Shown here one piece after another: positions 1-6,566 of a stretch of 11,413 nucleotides of DNA. Location of the stretch: assembly GCA_910585335.1 (NCBI GenBank), contig CAJUCU010000041.1:1-11413 (forward strand), given 5' to 3'. Every line of letters starts with the position of its first letter. The first letter of the stretch is position 1. The notes below the pieces were generated by a model. The model was not told the origin of the DNA. It was given only the letters and a program-made list of their open reading frames with translations, and ran no database searches. Both the position numbers and the translations under genes were made by a program. The DNA comes from an uncultured Bacilli bacterium (GTDB lineage: Bacteria > Bacillota_I > Bacilli_A > RF39 > UBA660).

Positions 1-2
1 CA

Positions 3-932
3 GCAAAGTCCGTAAGTTCTAAACTACTATGCGACGAACTGAATTGTTCATCGGCAACAATAAGAAATGAAATGTCAGCTTTAGAAGAAGAAGGGCTACT
101 AGAAAAAACGCATACATCTAGTGGAAGAGTACCAAGTGAAGAAGGTTATCGTTATTATGTCGATAATCTAATGACATTAAAAGAAATGAATGCAGAAGAT
201 ATGTTAAAATTGCAAATTATTTTCAAAAATCATGAACTAGCATTATCAGACTGCATTACCAAAAGTCTACAAGTCATTTCTGATATTACGTCATACGCAA
301 CAGTAATCCTCGGAAGTACTTCACACGACAACTTACTAAAAGAAACCAATGTCATACCAATCGATGAAAAAAGCTTAGTTGTCATTGTGGTAACTGATAA
401 AGGTCATGTAGAACACAAAAATATTGAGTTAGAAGGCGTTAGTCTGGACGAAGTAAAAAAGACAGTTGGGCTAATTAATAATTTAATAGTAGGTACTCCA
501 ATTGATGAAGTAAGTAGCAAACTAGAGTTTGAAATCAAACCCATAATCGGTAAATACGTAAGTCAACATGAACAAATATACAACGCTTTTTATCACGTAT
601 TCTCTGACTTTACTGCTCCACATACCACAAACGTTGTCGGAAAAAGTAAGTTCCTAAATCAACCAGAGTTTAGTAGTATTGACAAAATAAAACAAGTCTT
701 CACAAAACTAGAAGACGAAGAGACACTGAGAGAAATCAAGCAAGATGAAGACCACAATATTACAATTTGTATTGGAAAAGATAGCAACATCGACGAAGAT
801 GTCACTGTCATCAAAACAAAATTCAAAACAGCAACTGAAGAAGGAACATTGGCAATTATTGGACCAAAAAGAATGGAATACGATAGAGTAGTAGCAATGT
901 TAGACTTTATCAAGAAGAATATAGAAAAGTAA
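3..932 (+). CDS. hrcA: Heat-inducible transcription repressor HrcA (5' end cut by window edge)
   Basis: HrcA is the dimeric repressor that binds CIRCE operators in front of class I heat-shock operons; GroEL normally tunes its activity. The reading frame is open from base 3, and the ATG at 72 is internal: the 23 codons before it (SSATIRNEM at about 48-74) are the recognition-helix part of the HrcA winged helix. The family signature continues with LEEEGLLEKTHTSSGR and GYRYYVD. The 309 visible residues fit a family length near 340, so roughly 30-40 N-terminal residues and any CIRCE element lie upstream of the window. The rest is the GAF-like/dimerisation region, with the C-terminal TEEGTLAIIGPKRMEY motif that ends typical HrcA proteins. 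The TAA stop runs into the grpE ribosome binding site, so the two genes are co-transcribed. Identification is firm; only the start is missing. Confidence 0.96.
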   Translation, partial: AKSVSSKLLCDELNCSSATIRNEMSALEEEGLLEKTHTSSGRVPSEEGYRYYVDNLMTLKEMNAEDMLKLQIIFKNHELALSDCITKSLQVISDITSYATVILGSTSHDNLLKETNVIPIDEKSLVVIVVTDKGHVEHKNIELEGVSLDEVKKTVGLINNLIVGTPIDEVSSKLEFEIKPIIGKYVSQHEQIYNAFYHVFSDFTAPHTTNVVGKSKFLNQPEFSSIDKIKQVFTKLEDEETLREIKQDEDHNITICIGKDSNIDEDVTVIKTKFKTATEEGTLAIIGPKRMEYDRVVAMLDFIKKNIEK

Positions 933-936
933 GGAG
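931..936 (+). promoter_or_regulatory. grpE ribosome binding site overlapping the hrcA stop
   Basis: AAGGAG sits 6 bases before the grpE ATG and shares bases with the hrcA TAA stop (930-932). This suggests that ribosomes finishing hrcA help initiate grpE. Confidence 0.8.
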
Positions 937-942
937 AAAAAA

Positions 943-1536
943 ATGAACGAAGAAAAAAACACTGTCTCACCAAACGAAGAGTGCACAGAAAAAAAGTCTT
1001 CTTGTACATGTGATGGCGACCATAATTGTTGCCAAAAAGAAGGAAAAGAAGCCAAAAAAGAGCACAAAAATAAACACAAAGAACTTCTTCTGAAAGCAGA
1101 AGAAGAAAAGAAGGCACTAGAAGAAAAATTACGTTATGTGCAAGCAGAGTTAATCAACTATCGTAAAAGAAAAGAAGAAGAAACTGCCAATATGCTAAAA
1201 TATGCAAATCAAGATTTGATTCTAGAAATCATCAGTGTAATTGATAATTTTGAACGAGCAATTAAACTAGATGATAACGATTTAACAGATGAACTATCCA
1301 AGTTTTTAGCAGGTTTCAAAATGATTTATGCCACACTGACTGATATTTTAAGAAAGTATGGCGTAGAAGAAATCTCTCGTGTTGGTGAAATCTTTGACCC
1401 AGCGCAAGAAGAAGCACTTATGACAGATTCACTAGAAGAATACGAAGACGACGAAGTCTTAGAAGTATTATTAAAAGGTTATAAACTAAAAGACAGGGTA
1501 ATACGTCCTGCCTCAGTAAAAGTAAATAAAAAATAA
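943..1536 (+). CDS. grpE: Nucleotide exchange factor GrpE with a Cys/His-rich N-terminal tail
   Basis: GrpE is the dimeric cytosolic factor that releases ADP from DnaK. Residues of about 45-110 form the long charged coiled coil (AEEEKKALEEKL, then VQAELINYRKRKEEE and LILEIISVIDNFERAI), which is the family core. The C-terminal beta wing ends with GYKLKDRVIRPASVKV, the classic GrpE signature. At 197 aa the length is normal. The start ATG at 943 has AAGGAG 6 bases upstream. The odd part is the N-terminal tail: Cys14, Cys21, Cys23, Cys29 and Cys30 with His27 fall within 17 residues, followed by a Lys/His-rich stretch. GrpE N-termini are usually disordered and acidic and are not expected to hold a possible metal or redox site. 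The gene lies 10 bases after hrcA and 19 before dnaK, the standard heat-shock operon order. Confidence 0.96.
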   Translation: MNEEKNTVSPNEECTEKKSSCTCDGDHNCCQKEGKEAKKEHKNKHKELLLKAEEEKKALEEKLRYVQAELINYRKRKEEETANMLKYANQDLILEIISVIDNFERAIKLDDNDLTDELSKFLAGFKMIYATLTDILRKYGVEEISRVGEIFDPAQEEALMTDSLEEYEDDEVLEVLLKGYKLKDRVIRPASVKVNKK

Positions 1537-1541
1537 GAAAG

Positions 1542-1546
1542 AAGGA
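1542..1546 (+). promoter_or_regulatory. dnaK ribosome binding site
   Basis: AAGGA lies 9 bases before the dnaK ATG at 1556, in the 19-base gap after grpE. No promoter or CIRCE-like inverted repeat is visible here, so dnaK depends on read-through from hrcA-grpE. Confidence 0.7.
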
Positions 1547-1555
1547 TATGATAAT

Positions 1556-3382
1556 ATGGCAAAAATAATAGGTATTGACTTAGGTACAACAAACAGTTGT
1601 GTATCTGTATTAGAAGCAGGGGAAGCAAAAGTAATCCCTAATCCTGAAGGAGGAAGAACAACTCCATCTGTCGTGGCATTCAAAGGAGAAGAACGTATCG
1701 TAGGTGATGCTGCTAAACGTCAAGCAGTAACCAATAAAAACACAATCTCTAGTATCAAACGTTTAATGGGAACAGATAAAAAAGTAGAAGCAAATGACAA
1801 GAAATATTCACCAGAAGAAATCTCAGCAATGATTTTATCTTACATGAAAGATTATGCTGAAAGCTATTTAGGCGAAAAAGTAACAAAAGCAGTAATTACT
1901 GTACCAGCATACTTCAACGATGCAGAACGTCAAGCAACTAAAAATGCAGGTAAAATTGCAGGACTTGAAGTGGAGAGAATCATCAACGAGCCAACAGCAG
2001 CAGCACTTGCTTACGGACTTGATAAACAAAACAAATCACAAACCATCCTTGTATATGACTTAGGTGGTGGAACATTCGACGTTTCTATCCTAGAACTTGG
2101 AGATGGTGTAGTAGAAGTAAAATCAACGAACGGTAACAACCATTTAGGTGGAGATGACTTCGATGAAAGAATTATCGACTATCTAGTAGAAGAGTTCAAG
2201 AAGGAAAACGGTGTGGATCTTTCTAAAGATAAAATGGCAATGCAACGTCTAAAAGAAGTGGCAGAAAAAGCCAAAAAAGACTTATCAGGAGTTACAACAA
2301 CACAAATATCAGCACCATTTATTACCCAAGGAGAAGATGGTGGTCCACTACACTTAGATGTTACACTTACTCGTGCTAAGTTCGAAGATTTAGTAGGAGA
2401 TCTAGTAGAATCTACCTTAACACCAGTTCGTAATGCTTTAAAAGATGCTAAAATGAAATCAAGCGATATTGACAAAATCATTTTCGTTGGAGGATCTACT
2501 CGTATCCCAATGGTATATGATGTAATTAAGAAAGAACTAGGAAAAGAGCCTTCACGTGAAGTAAACCCAGATGAAGTAGTATCTATGGGAGCTGCTATTC
2601 AAGGTGGTGTTTTAACAGGAGATGTTAACGATATTGTCTTATTAGATGTTACACCACTATCACTTGGAATTGAAACATTAGGTGGCGTTATGACAACGCT
2701 AATTCCACGTAACACAACGATTCCAACTTCAAAATCAGAAGTATTCTCAACAGCAGCAGATAACCAACCAGCAGTAGATGTTCACGTTCTACAAGGAGAG
2801 CGTCCAATGGCTGCAGACAACAAAACATTAGGACGTTTCCAACTAACTAATATTCCGCCTGCACCACGTGGTGTACCACAAATTGAAGTGAAATTCGATA
2901 TCGATGCTAACGGAATCGTAAATGTTACTGCAAAAGATCTTGGAACAAATAAAGAACAATCTATTACCATCACATCAAATACAAACCTATCTGATGAAGA
3001 AATCGAACGAATGATGAAAGAAGCAGAAGCAAATAAAGAAGCGGATGATAAACGTAAAGAAGAAGCAGAAGTAAAAAATGAAGCAGAGCAAATTGTCTTC
3101 CAAACAGAAAAAGCAATCAAAGATTTAGGAGACAAAGTAGATGCCAAAGAAAAAGAAGAAGCTGAGGAATTAATCAAAGGATTAAAAGAAGCTTTAGAAA
3201 AAGACGACATCGAAAAAATCAAAGCAGAAAAAGACAAACTCCAAGAAAAAGCAATGGCTCTTGCAACAAAAGTATATGAACAAGCTGCCAAAGATAACGC
3301 AAATAAAGAAACTGAAAAAAACGAAAATAATGATTCTAAAAACGATGACAATGTAGTAGATGCAGAATATGAAGAAAAATAA
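1556..3382 (+). CDS. dnaK: Hsp70 chaperone DnaK
   Basis: DnaK binds and releases exposed hydrophobic peptides in an ATP-driven cycle with DnaJ and GrpE. The ATPase domain opens with IGIDLGTTNS (residues 5-14), carries IINEPTAAALAYG near 142-154, the phosphate-2 loop DLGGGTFD at 168-175, and VGGSTRIP near 310-318. The interdomain linker VLLDVTPLSLG is at about 361-371, followed by the beta-sandwich substrate-binding domain and a Lys/Glu-rich helical lid. The end, VVDAEYEEK, is the conserved Gram-positive DnaK tail. The short segment between SIKRLMG and SPEEISAMIL lacks the insertion found there in proteobacterial DnaK, supporting a Bacillota or Mollicutes-type origin. The 608-aa length is normal. 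Antisense open frames over this gene are shadows of its codon bias. Confidence 0.99.
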   Translation: MAKIIGIDLGTTNSCVSVLEAGEAKVIPNPEGGRTTPSVVAFKGEERIVGDAAKRQAVTNKNTISSIKRLMGTDKKVEANDKKYSPEEISAMILSYMKDYAESYLGEKVTKAVITVPAYFNDAERQATKNAGKIAGLEVERIINEPTAAALAYGLDKQNKSQTILVYDLGGGTFDVSILELGDGVVEVKSTNGNNHLGGDDFDERIIDYLVEEFKKENGVDLSKDKMAMQRLKEVAEKAKKDLSGVTTTQISAPFITQGEDGGPLHLDVTLTRAKFEDLVGDLVESTLTPVRNALKDAKMKSSDIDKIIFVGGSTRIPMVYDVIKKELGKEPSREVNPDEVVSMGAAIQGGVLTGDVNDIVLLDVTPLSLGIETLGGVMTTLIPRNTTIPTSKSEVFSTAADNQPAVDVHVLQGERPMAADNKTLGRFQLTNIPPAPRGVPQIEVKFDIDANGIVNVTAKDLGTNKEQSITITSNTNLSDEEIERMMKEAEANKEADDKRKEEAEVKNEAEQIVFQTEKAIKDLGDKVDAKEKEEAEELIKGLKEALEKDDIEKIKAEKDKLQEKAMALATKVYEQAAKDNANKETEKNENNDSKNDDNVVDAEYEEK

Positions 3383-3385
3383 GAT

Positions 3386-3409
3386 AAAGTTCTAGGAAAC
3401 TAGAACTTT
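3386..3409 (+). terminator. Perfect hairpin with GAAA tetraloop between dnaK and pepF; weak terminator or processing site
   Basis: A 10-bp perfect inverted repeat (AAAGTTCTAG at 3386-3395, CTAGAACTTT at 3400-3409) encloses the loop GAAA, a stable GNRA-type tetraloop. It starts 3 bases after the dnaK stop. The bases after it (GCTTGTATTCAT) are only moderately T-rich, so it is not a full intrinsic terminator. It may act as a partial terminator or 3'-end stabiliser that sets dnaK above pepF-dnaJ. It ends 28 bases before the pepF ATG. The structure is seen directly; its role is inferred. Confidence 0.6.
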
Positions 3410-3437
3410 GCTTGTATTCATAAAGATAGGAGAAAAA

Positions 3438-5231
3438 ATGAAAAAAAGAGAAGAAATAAGCAGTGAAGATAAATGGGATTTAGAAGCCATCTATAAGAAT
3501 GAAGAATCATTCGAACAAGACTTCAAAGAAGTAGAAAAAGAGCTAAAAATTTTATTAAAGCAAAAAGATAACTTTATAGAAAACGCTGAAAATTTTACTG
3601 AGTTCTTTCAACAAGACGAAAAAGTATCTAGATTATTAGAAAAACTATATACTTATGCACATTGCAAAAACGATGAAGATAAAACCAATAGTACTTATCA
3701 AGAGTTAAAAGCAAGAATGGAAAACATCTATGCAGAGTACAATGAAAAAACTGCTTTTGTGATTCCCACCATTTTAAAAATGGACAAAAATAAAGTGTTA
3801 GAGTATATAGATAAAGAAGAAAGCCTAAAACCATACAAGCACTTCTTTGATATTGTCTTTGAAAAAAAAGAACATATTCTAGACGAAAATACAGAAAAAG
3901 TTTTGTCGGCATATGGACCTGTATTATCAGCATCTAGCACCACTGCATCCTATTTGACCGATGCCGATTTAGAATTTGATAATATTCATGATGAAGAAAA
4001 AAGAGAAGTACCATTTAATGAAGCAAACTACGCTATATATATACGATCTAAAAATAGAGAAGTGAGAAAAGAAGCATTTAAACGTCTCTATGAAGGATAC
4101 AGTAAAGTAAAAAATACGCTGGCTTCTACTTATCGTACAACAGTAGAAAAAGATGCCATTACAGCAAGACTTAGAAATTACAACAGTGCCATTGAAATGT
4201 ACTTAAAACCAAATCATATTCCAATCAAACTGTATGAAAACTTAATAGAAGTAGTACATCAAAATTTAGATACACTATATGAGTACTATGACTTAAAAAA
4301 ATCAATTCTAAACTTAGATAAATTTCATTTATATGATACCTATGTATCAACGACAAAGAGAAATGAAAAAGAATATAGTTTTGCTGAGGCAAGGAAAATA
4401 GTACAAGAAGCATTAAGTGTTTATGGAAATGAATATAGCCAAAAACTAGAAGAGGCTTTTGAAAACAGATGGATTGATAAATACCCTAATAAAGGTAAAA
4501 AAAGTGGTGCCTATTCTACAGGGAGCTATGATACTCTTCCTTTTATCCTTTTAAACTACACAAATACCTATAATGATGTAAGTACACTAGCTCATGAATT
4601 AGGACATTCTATGCACACTTATTACACCAATAAAAACAACACTTATATCGAAGCAGATTATCCTATCTTTTTAGCAGAAATCGCATCTACTACCAACGAA
4701 CTTTTGCTGAGCCATTATATGTACACTCATTCAAATGATAAAGAAGAAAAACTAAGCATATTAAATGAAAAACTTGATTTGTTTAAAGCAACCATCTTTA
4801 GACAAACAATGTTTGCAGAATTTGAATACATTGTACATAATTACACAGATAAAAAGAATGTAGCAACAGCAGAATATTTATGTGATACCTATTATCAATT
4901 AAATAAAAAGTATTTTGGAGATGACGTAGTAGTAGATGAAGACATAAAATATGAATGGCTAAGAATCCCACATTTTTATAGACCATTTTATGTATATCAA
5001 TATGCAACAAGTCTAGCCATATCATGTTATGTGGCAGAAAATATTATAAAGAAAACAGACCTTTTCCAAGAAAAATATATGGAATTTTTATCTTCAGGAG
5101 GTCGCGCTTTCCCATTAGAAGTACTAAAAATTATAGATATTGATTTAACAGATAAAAAAGTATTTGAAAGTGCCATGAAAGAATTTAAAAATACATTGGA
5201 AGAGTTCAAAAAAATTTATAACGAAAAGTAG
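3438..5231 (+). CDS. pepF: Oligoendopeptidase F-type zinc metallopeptidase (peptidase family M3)
   Basis: PepF enzymes cleave oligopeptides in the cytoplasm and recycle peptides released by proteases or uptake systems. Counting from ATG 3438, the zinc-binding motif HELGH is at residues 386-390 within TLAHELGHSMH, and the third ligand is Glu414 in FLAEIASTTNE, the normal M3 spacing. The N-terminal half is the long helical PepF region, opening with the typical W-DLEAIY pattern; GAYSTGSY before the active site and HFYRPFYVYQYATS near the C-terminus are also family-typical. There is no signal peptide. I chose ATG 3438 (597 aa) because AGGAG at 3428-3432 lies 5 bases upstream; the in-frame TTG at 3408 lies inside the hairpin and has no ribosome binding site. 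Its place between dnaK and dnaJ is unusual, since these are normally adjacent. Exact substrate preference cannot be read from sequence. Confidence 0.94.
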   Translation: MKKREEISSEDKWDLEAIYKNEESFEQDFKEVEKELKILLKQKDNFIENAENFTEFFQQDEKVSRLLEKLYTYAHCKNDEDKTNSTYQELKARMENIYAEYNEKTAFVIPTILKMDKNKVLEYIDKEESLKPYKHFFDIVFEKKEHILDENTEKVLSAYGPVLSASSTTASYLTDADLEFDNIHDEEKREVPFNEANYAIYIRSKNREVRKEAFKRLYEGYSKVKNTLASTYRTTVEKDAITARLRNYNSAIEMYLKPNHIPIKLYENLIEVVHQNLDTLYEYYDLKKSILNLDKFHLYDTYVSTTKRNEKEYSFAEARKIVQEALSVYGNEYSQKLEEAFENRWIDKYPNKGKKSGAYSTGSYDTLPFILLNYTNTYNDVSTLAHELGHSMHTYYTNKNNTYIEADYPIFLAEIASTTNELLLSHYMYTHSNDKEEKLSILNEKLDLFKATIFRQTMFAEFEYIVHNYTDKKNVATAEYLCDTYYQLNKKYFGDDVVVDEDIKYEWLRIPHFYRPFYVYQYATSLAISCYVAENIIKKTDLFQEKYMEFLSSGGRAFPLEVLKIIDIDLTDKKVFESAMKEFKNTLEEFKKIYNEK

Positions 5232-5243
5232 TGAGGTGAAAAT

Positions 5244-6395
5244 ATGGCGAATAAACGAGATTATTACGAAGTCTTAGGGGTTTCTAAAGAGGCAAGTGCT
5301 GCTGATATCAAAAGCGCTTTTAGACGTCTTGCCAAGCAATACCATCCAGACTTAAATAAAGATGATCCATCCGCTACCGAAAAGTTTAAGGAAGTGCAAG
5401 AAGCTTACGAAGTACTAGGCGATGAAACAAAAAGAAGCCAGTATGATCGCTTTGGACACGCTGGTGTTGGGGGAGCAGGCGGCGCAGGCTATGGTGGTTT
5501 CGGCGGAGGTTTCTCTGGTTTTGAAGGTGCTGAATTTGATTTCGGAGACATTTTCGATAATATCTTTGGTGGCGGAGGCTTTTCTTCTTTCGGAGGAGGA
5601 AATAGAGCAAGCGGTAGTAGAAAAAGTCGTGGTAGTGACCTATTAATGCGTGTAGATTTAGATTTTGAAGAAGCAATTTTTGGAACAGAAAAAGACTTTG
5701 ATTTAGATGTCGTAGAAGATTGTGAAGAGTGTCATGGCAAGGGTGGATTTGACGAAAAAACTTGTGATACCTGCCACGGAAGTGGAACTATCACATCAGA
5801 ACAGCACACAATACTAGGCTCTTTCTTATCGAAAACAACTTGTCCAGATTGTAGTGGAAGCGGAAAAACCTTTAAGAAGACATGCTCCAGCTGTCGTGGC
5901 AAAGGTAAAGTGAAAAATCATAAAACAATTACTGTAACGATTCCAGCAGGAATTGACACAGGAGATAGACTTCGTGTATCAGGAAAAGGAAACGCTGGTA
6001 GTAACGGTGGACCAAATGGAGACTTATACTTAGAGTTTGTGGTAGCAGAGCATAGTTTCTTCAAACGTGATGGAGATGATATTTATTTAGAATTACCATT
6101 AACAATAACAGAAGCTATCCTAGGATGTAAAAAAGAAGTTCCTACCTTATACGGAAATATCCAATTAACAATCCCTGCAGGAACTGCCAGCGGAGAAAAA
6201 CAAAGAATCCGCAGCAAAGGTGTAGATAATAAAGCACATAGATCAAAAGGAAATATGTATGTAATTACAAAAGTACTAACACCAAAAAAACTAAGTCGTG
6301 GCCAAAAGAAATTAATTGAAGAACTAGCAAAAACAGACTTAGAAGATCGCGAAATAGAACAATTTAATAAATTTACCAAAAAGAATGATAAATAA
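5244..6395 (+). CDS. dnaJ: Type I Hsp40 co-chaperone DnaJ
   Basis: DnaJ delivers unfolded clients to DnaK and stimulates its ATPase. All type I parts are present in order: the J domain (about 1-70, starting DYYEVLGV) with the HPD motif at 34-36; a Gly/Phe-rich linker (about 74-125); the zinc-binding region with four intact repeats, CEECHGKG (from 160), CDTCHGSG, CPDCSGSG and CSSCRGKG (214-221); and the two C-terminal beta domains, with TIPAGIDTGDRLRVSGKG and the second TIPAGTASGEKQRIRSKG. At 383 aa it has the usual length. The start ATG at 5244 has GAGGTGA at 5233-5239, 12 bases after the pepF stop, so it is expressed with pepF. Its last codons form one arm of the terminator that ends this transcription unit. 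Confidence 0.98.
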   Translation: MANKRDYYEVLGVSKEASAADIKSAFRRLAKQYHPDLNKDDPSATEKFKEVQEAYEVLGDETKRSQYDRFGHAGVGGAGGAGYGGFGGGFSGFEGAEFDFGDIFDNIFGGGGFSSFGGGNRASGSRKSRGSDLLMRVDLDFEEAIFGTEKDFDLDVVEDCEECHGKGGFDEKTCDTCHGSGTITSEQHTILGSFLSKTTCPDCSGSGKTFKKTCSSCRGKGKVKNHKTITVTIPAGIDTGDRLRVSGKGNAGSNGGPNGDLYLEFVVAEHSFFKRDGDDIYLELPLTITEAILGCKKEVPTLYGNIQLTIPAGTASGEKQRIRSKGVDNKAHRSKGNMYVITKVLTPKKLSRGQKKLIEELAKTDLEDREIEQFNKFTKKNDK

Positions 6396-6409
6396 TACAT
6401 TCTTTTTTT
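6378..6409 (+). terminator. Intrinsic terminator overlapping the dnaJ stop codon
   Basis: A perfect 10-bp inverted repeat (AAAAAGAATG at 6378-6387, CATTCTTTTT at 6398-6407) has a 10-base loop and runs into seven T residues (6403-6409). The stem is mostly A-T with two G-C pairs, so it is modest in strength. The dnaJ TAA (6393-6395) lies in the loop. It marks the end of the hrcA-grpE-dnaK-pepF-dnaJ unit. Confidence 0.7.
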
Positions 6410-6438
6410 GTATCATCAGACACAAAATGCTAGATAAA

Positions 6439-6458
6439 GTTTCTTCTTAGGAAGAGAC
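6439..6458. other. Small hairpin in the dnaJ-lepA gap
   Basis: GTTTCTTC (6439-6446) and GAAGAGAC (6451-6458) form an 8-bp stem with one G-T wobble around the loop TTAG. No T-run follows, so it is not a terminator. It lies upstream of the lepA promoter and so outside the lepA transcript. Its lead-in GATAAAGTT matches the lead-in of the dnaK-pepF hairpin. No function is assigned. The rest of the 171-base gap (6396-6566) holds the dnaJ terminator tail, the lepA promoter and nothing coding that I can see. Confidence 0.35.
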
Positions 6459-6538
6459 AAAGACATCGATTAGATTGAATCACACAAATAACAGAAAGTA
6501 CAAATTTTCTTTTGCTAGTAATTTTTTCCTTTTTCTAG

Positions 6539-6544
6539 TATAAT
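6539..6544 (+). promoter_or_regulatory. lepA operon promoter, -10 box
   Basis: TATAAT is a perfect sigma-A -10 box, 22 bases before the lepA ATG, preceded by a T-rich tract. The -35 box is poor: TTGCTA (6512-6517) is 21 bases away, longer than ideal, and nothing better lies at 16-18 bases. Transcription would begin near 6551, leaving a leader of only about 16 bases that carries AGGTG (6556-6560). The -10 is embedded in a small palindrome (TAGTAT, A, ATACTA at 6536-6548). Confidence 0.6.
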
Positions 6545-6566
6545 ACTAATAGGTTAGGTGATAACG

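Noticed and set aside
72..932. ATG 72 as the hrcA start
   Set aside because: The frame is open to base 3 and the upstream residues match the HrcA winged helix, so the gene begins before the window.
659..1117. 152-codon antisense frame across hrcA-grpE
   Set aside because: It spans the junction of two firmly identified genes and reads as a Leu/Phe/Ser-rich mirror of charged codons.
2782..3351. 189-codon antisense frame under dnaK
   Set aside because: Ser/Phe/Leu-rich low-complexity product mirroring the Glu/Lys/Ala-rich dnaK lid; no ribosome binding site or homology, a typical shadow.
3408..3437. TTG 3408 as the pepF start
   Set aside because: It lies in the 3' arm of a perfect hairpin with no ribosome binding site; ATG 3438 has AGGAG at proper spacing.
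5422..5646. Plus-strand frame inside the dnaJ Gly/Phe region
   Set aside because: Out-of-frame reading of a Gly-rich repeat; dnaJ is intact there.
6475..6504. Possible promoter TTGAAT-18-TACAAA in the dnaJ-lepA gap
   Set aside because: The -10 box is weak and the perfect TATAAT at 6539 is closer to lepA; chance matches are common in AT-rich sequence.
6558..6566. GTG 6558 as the lepA start
   Set aside because: It overlaps the AGGTG ribosome binding site of ATG 6567, and the extra residues are not part of the family N-terminus.
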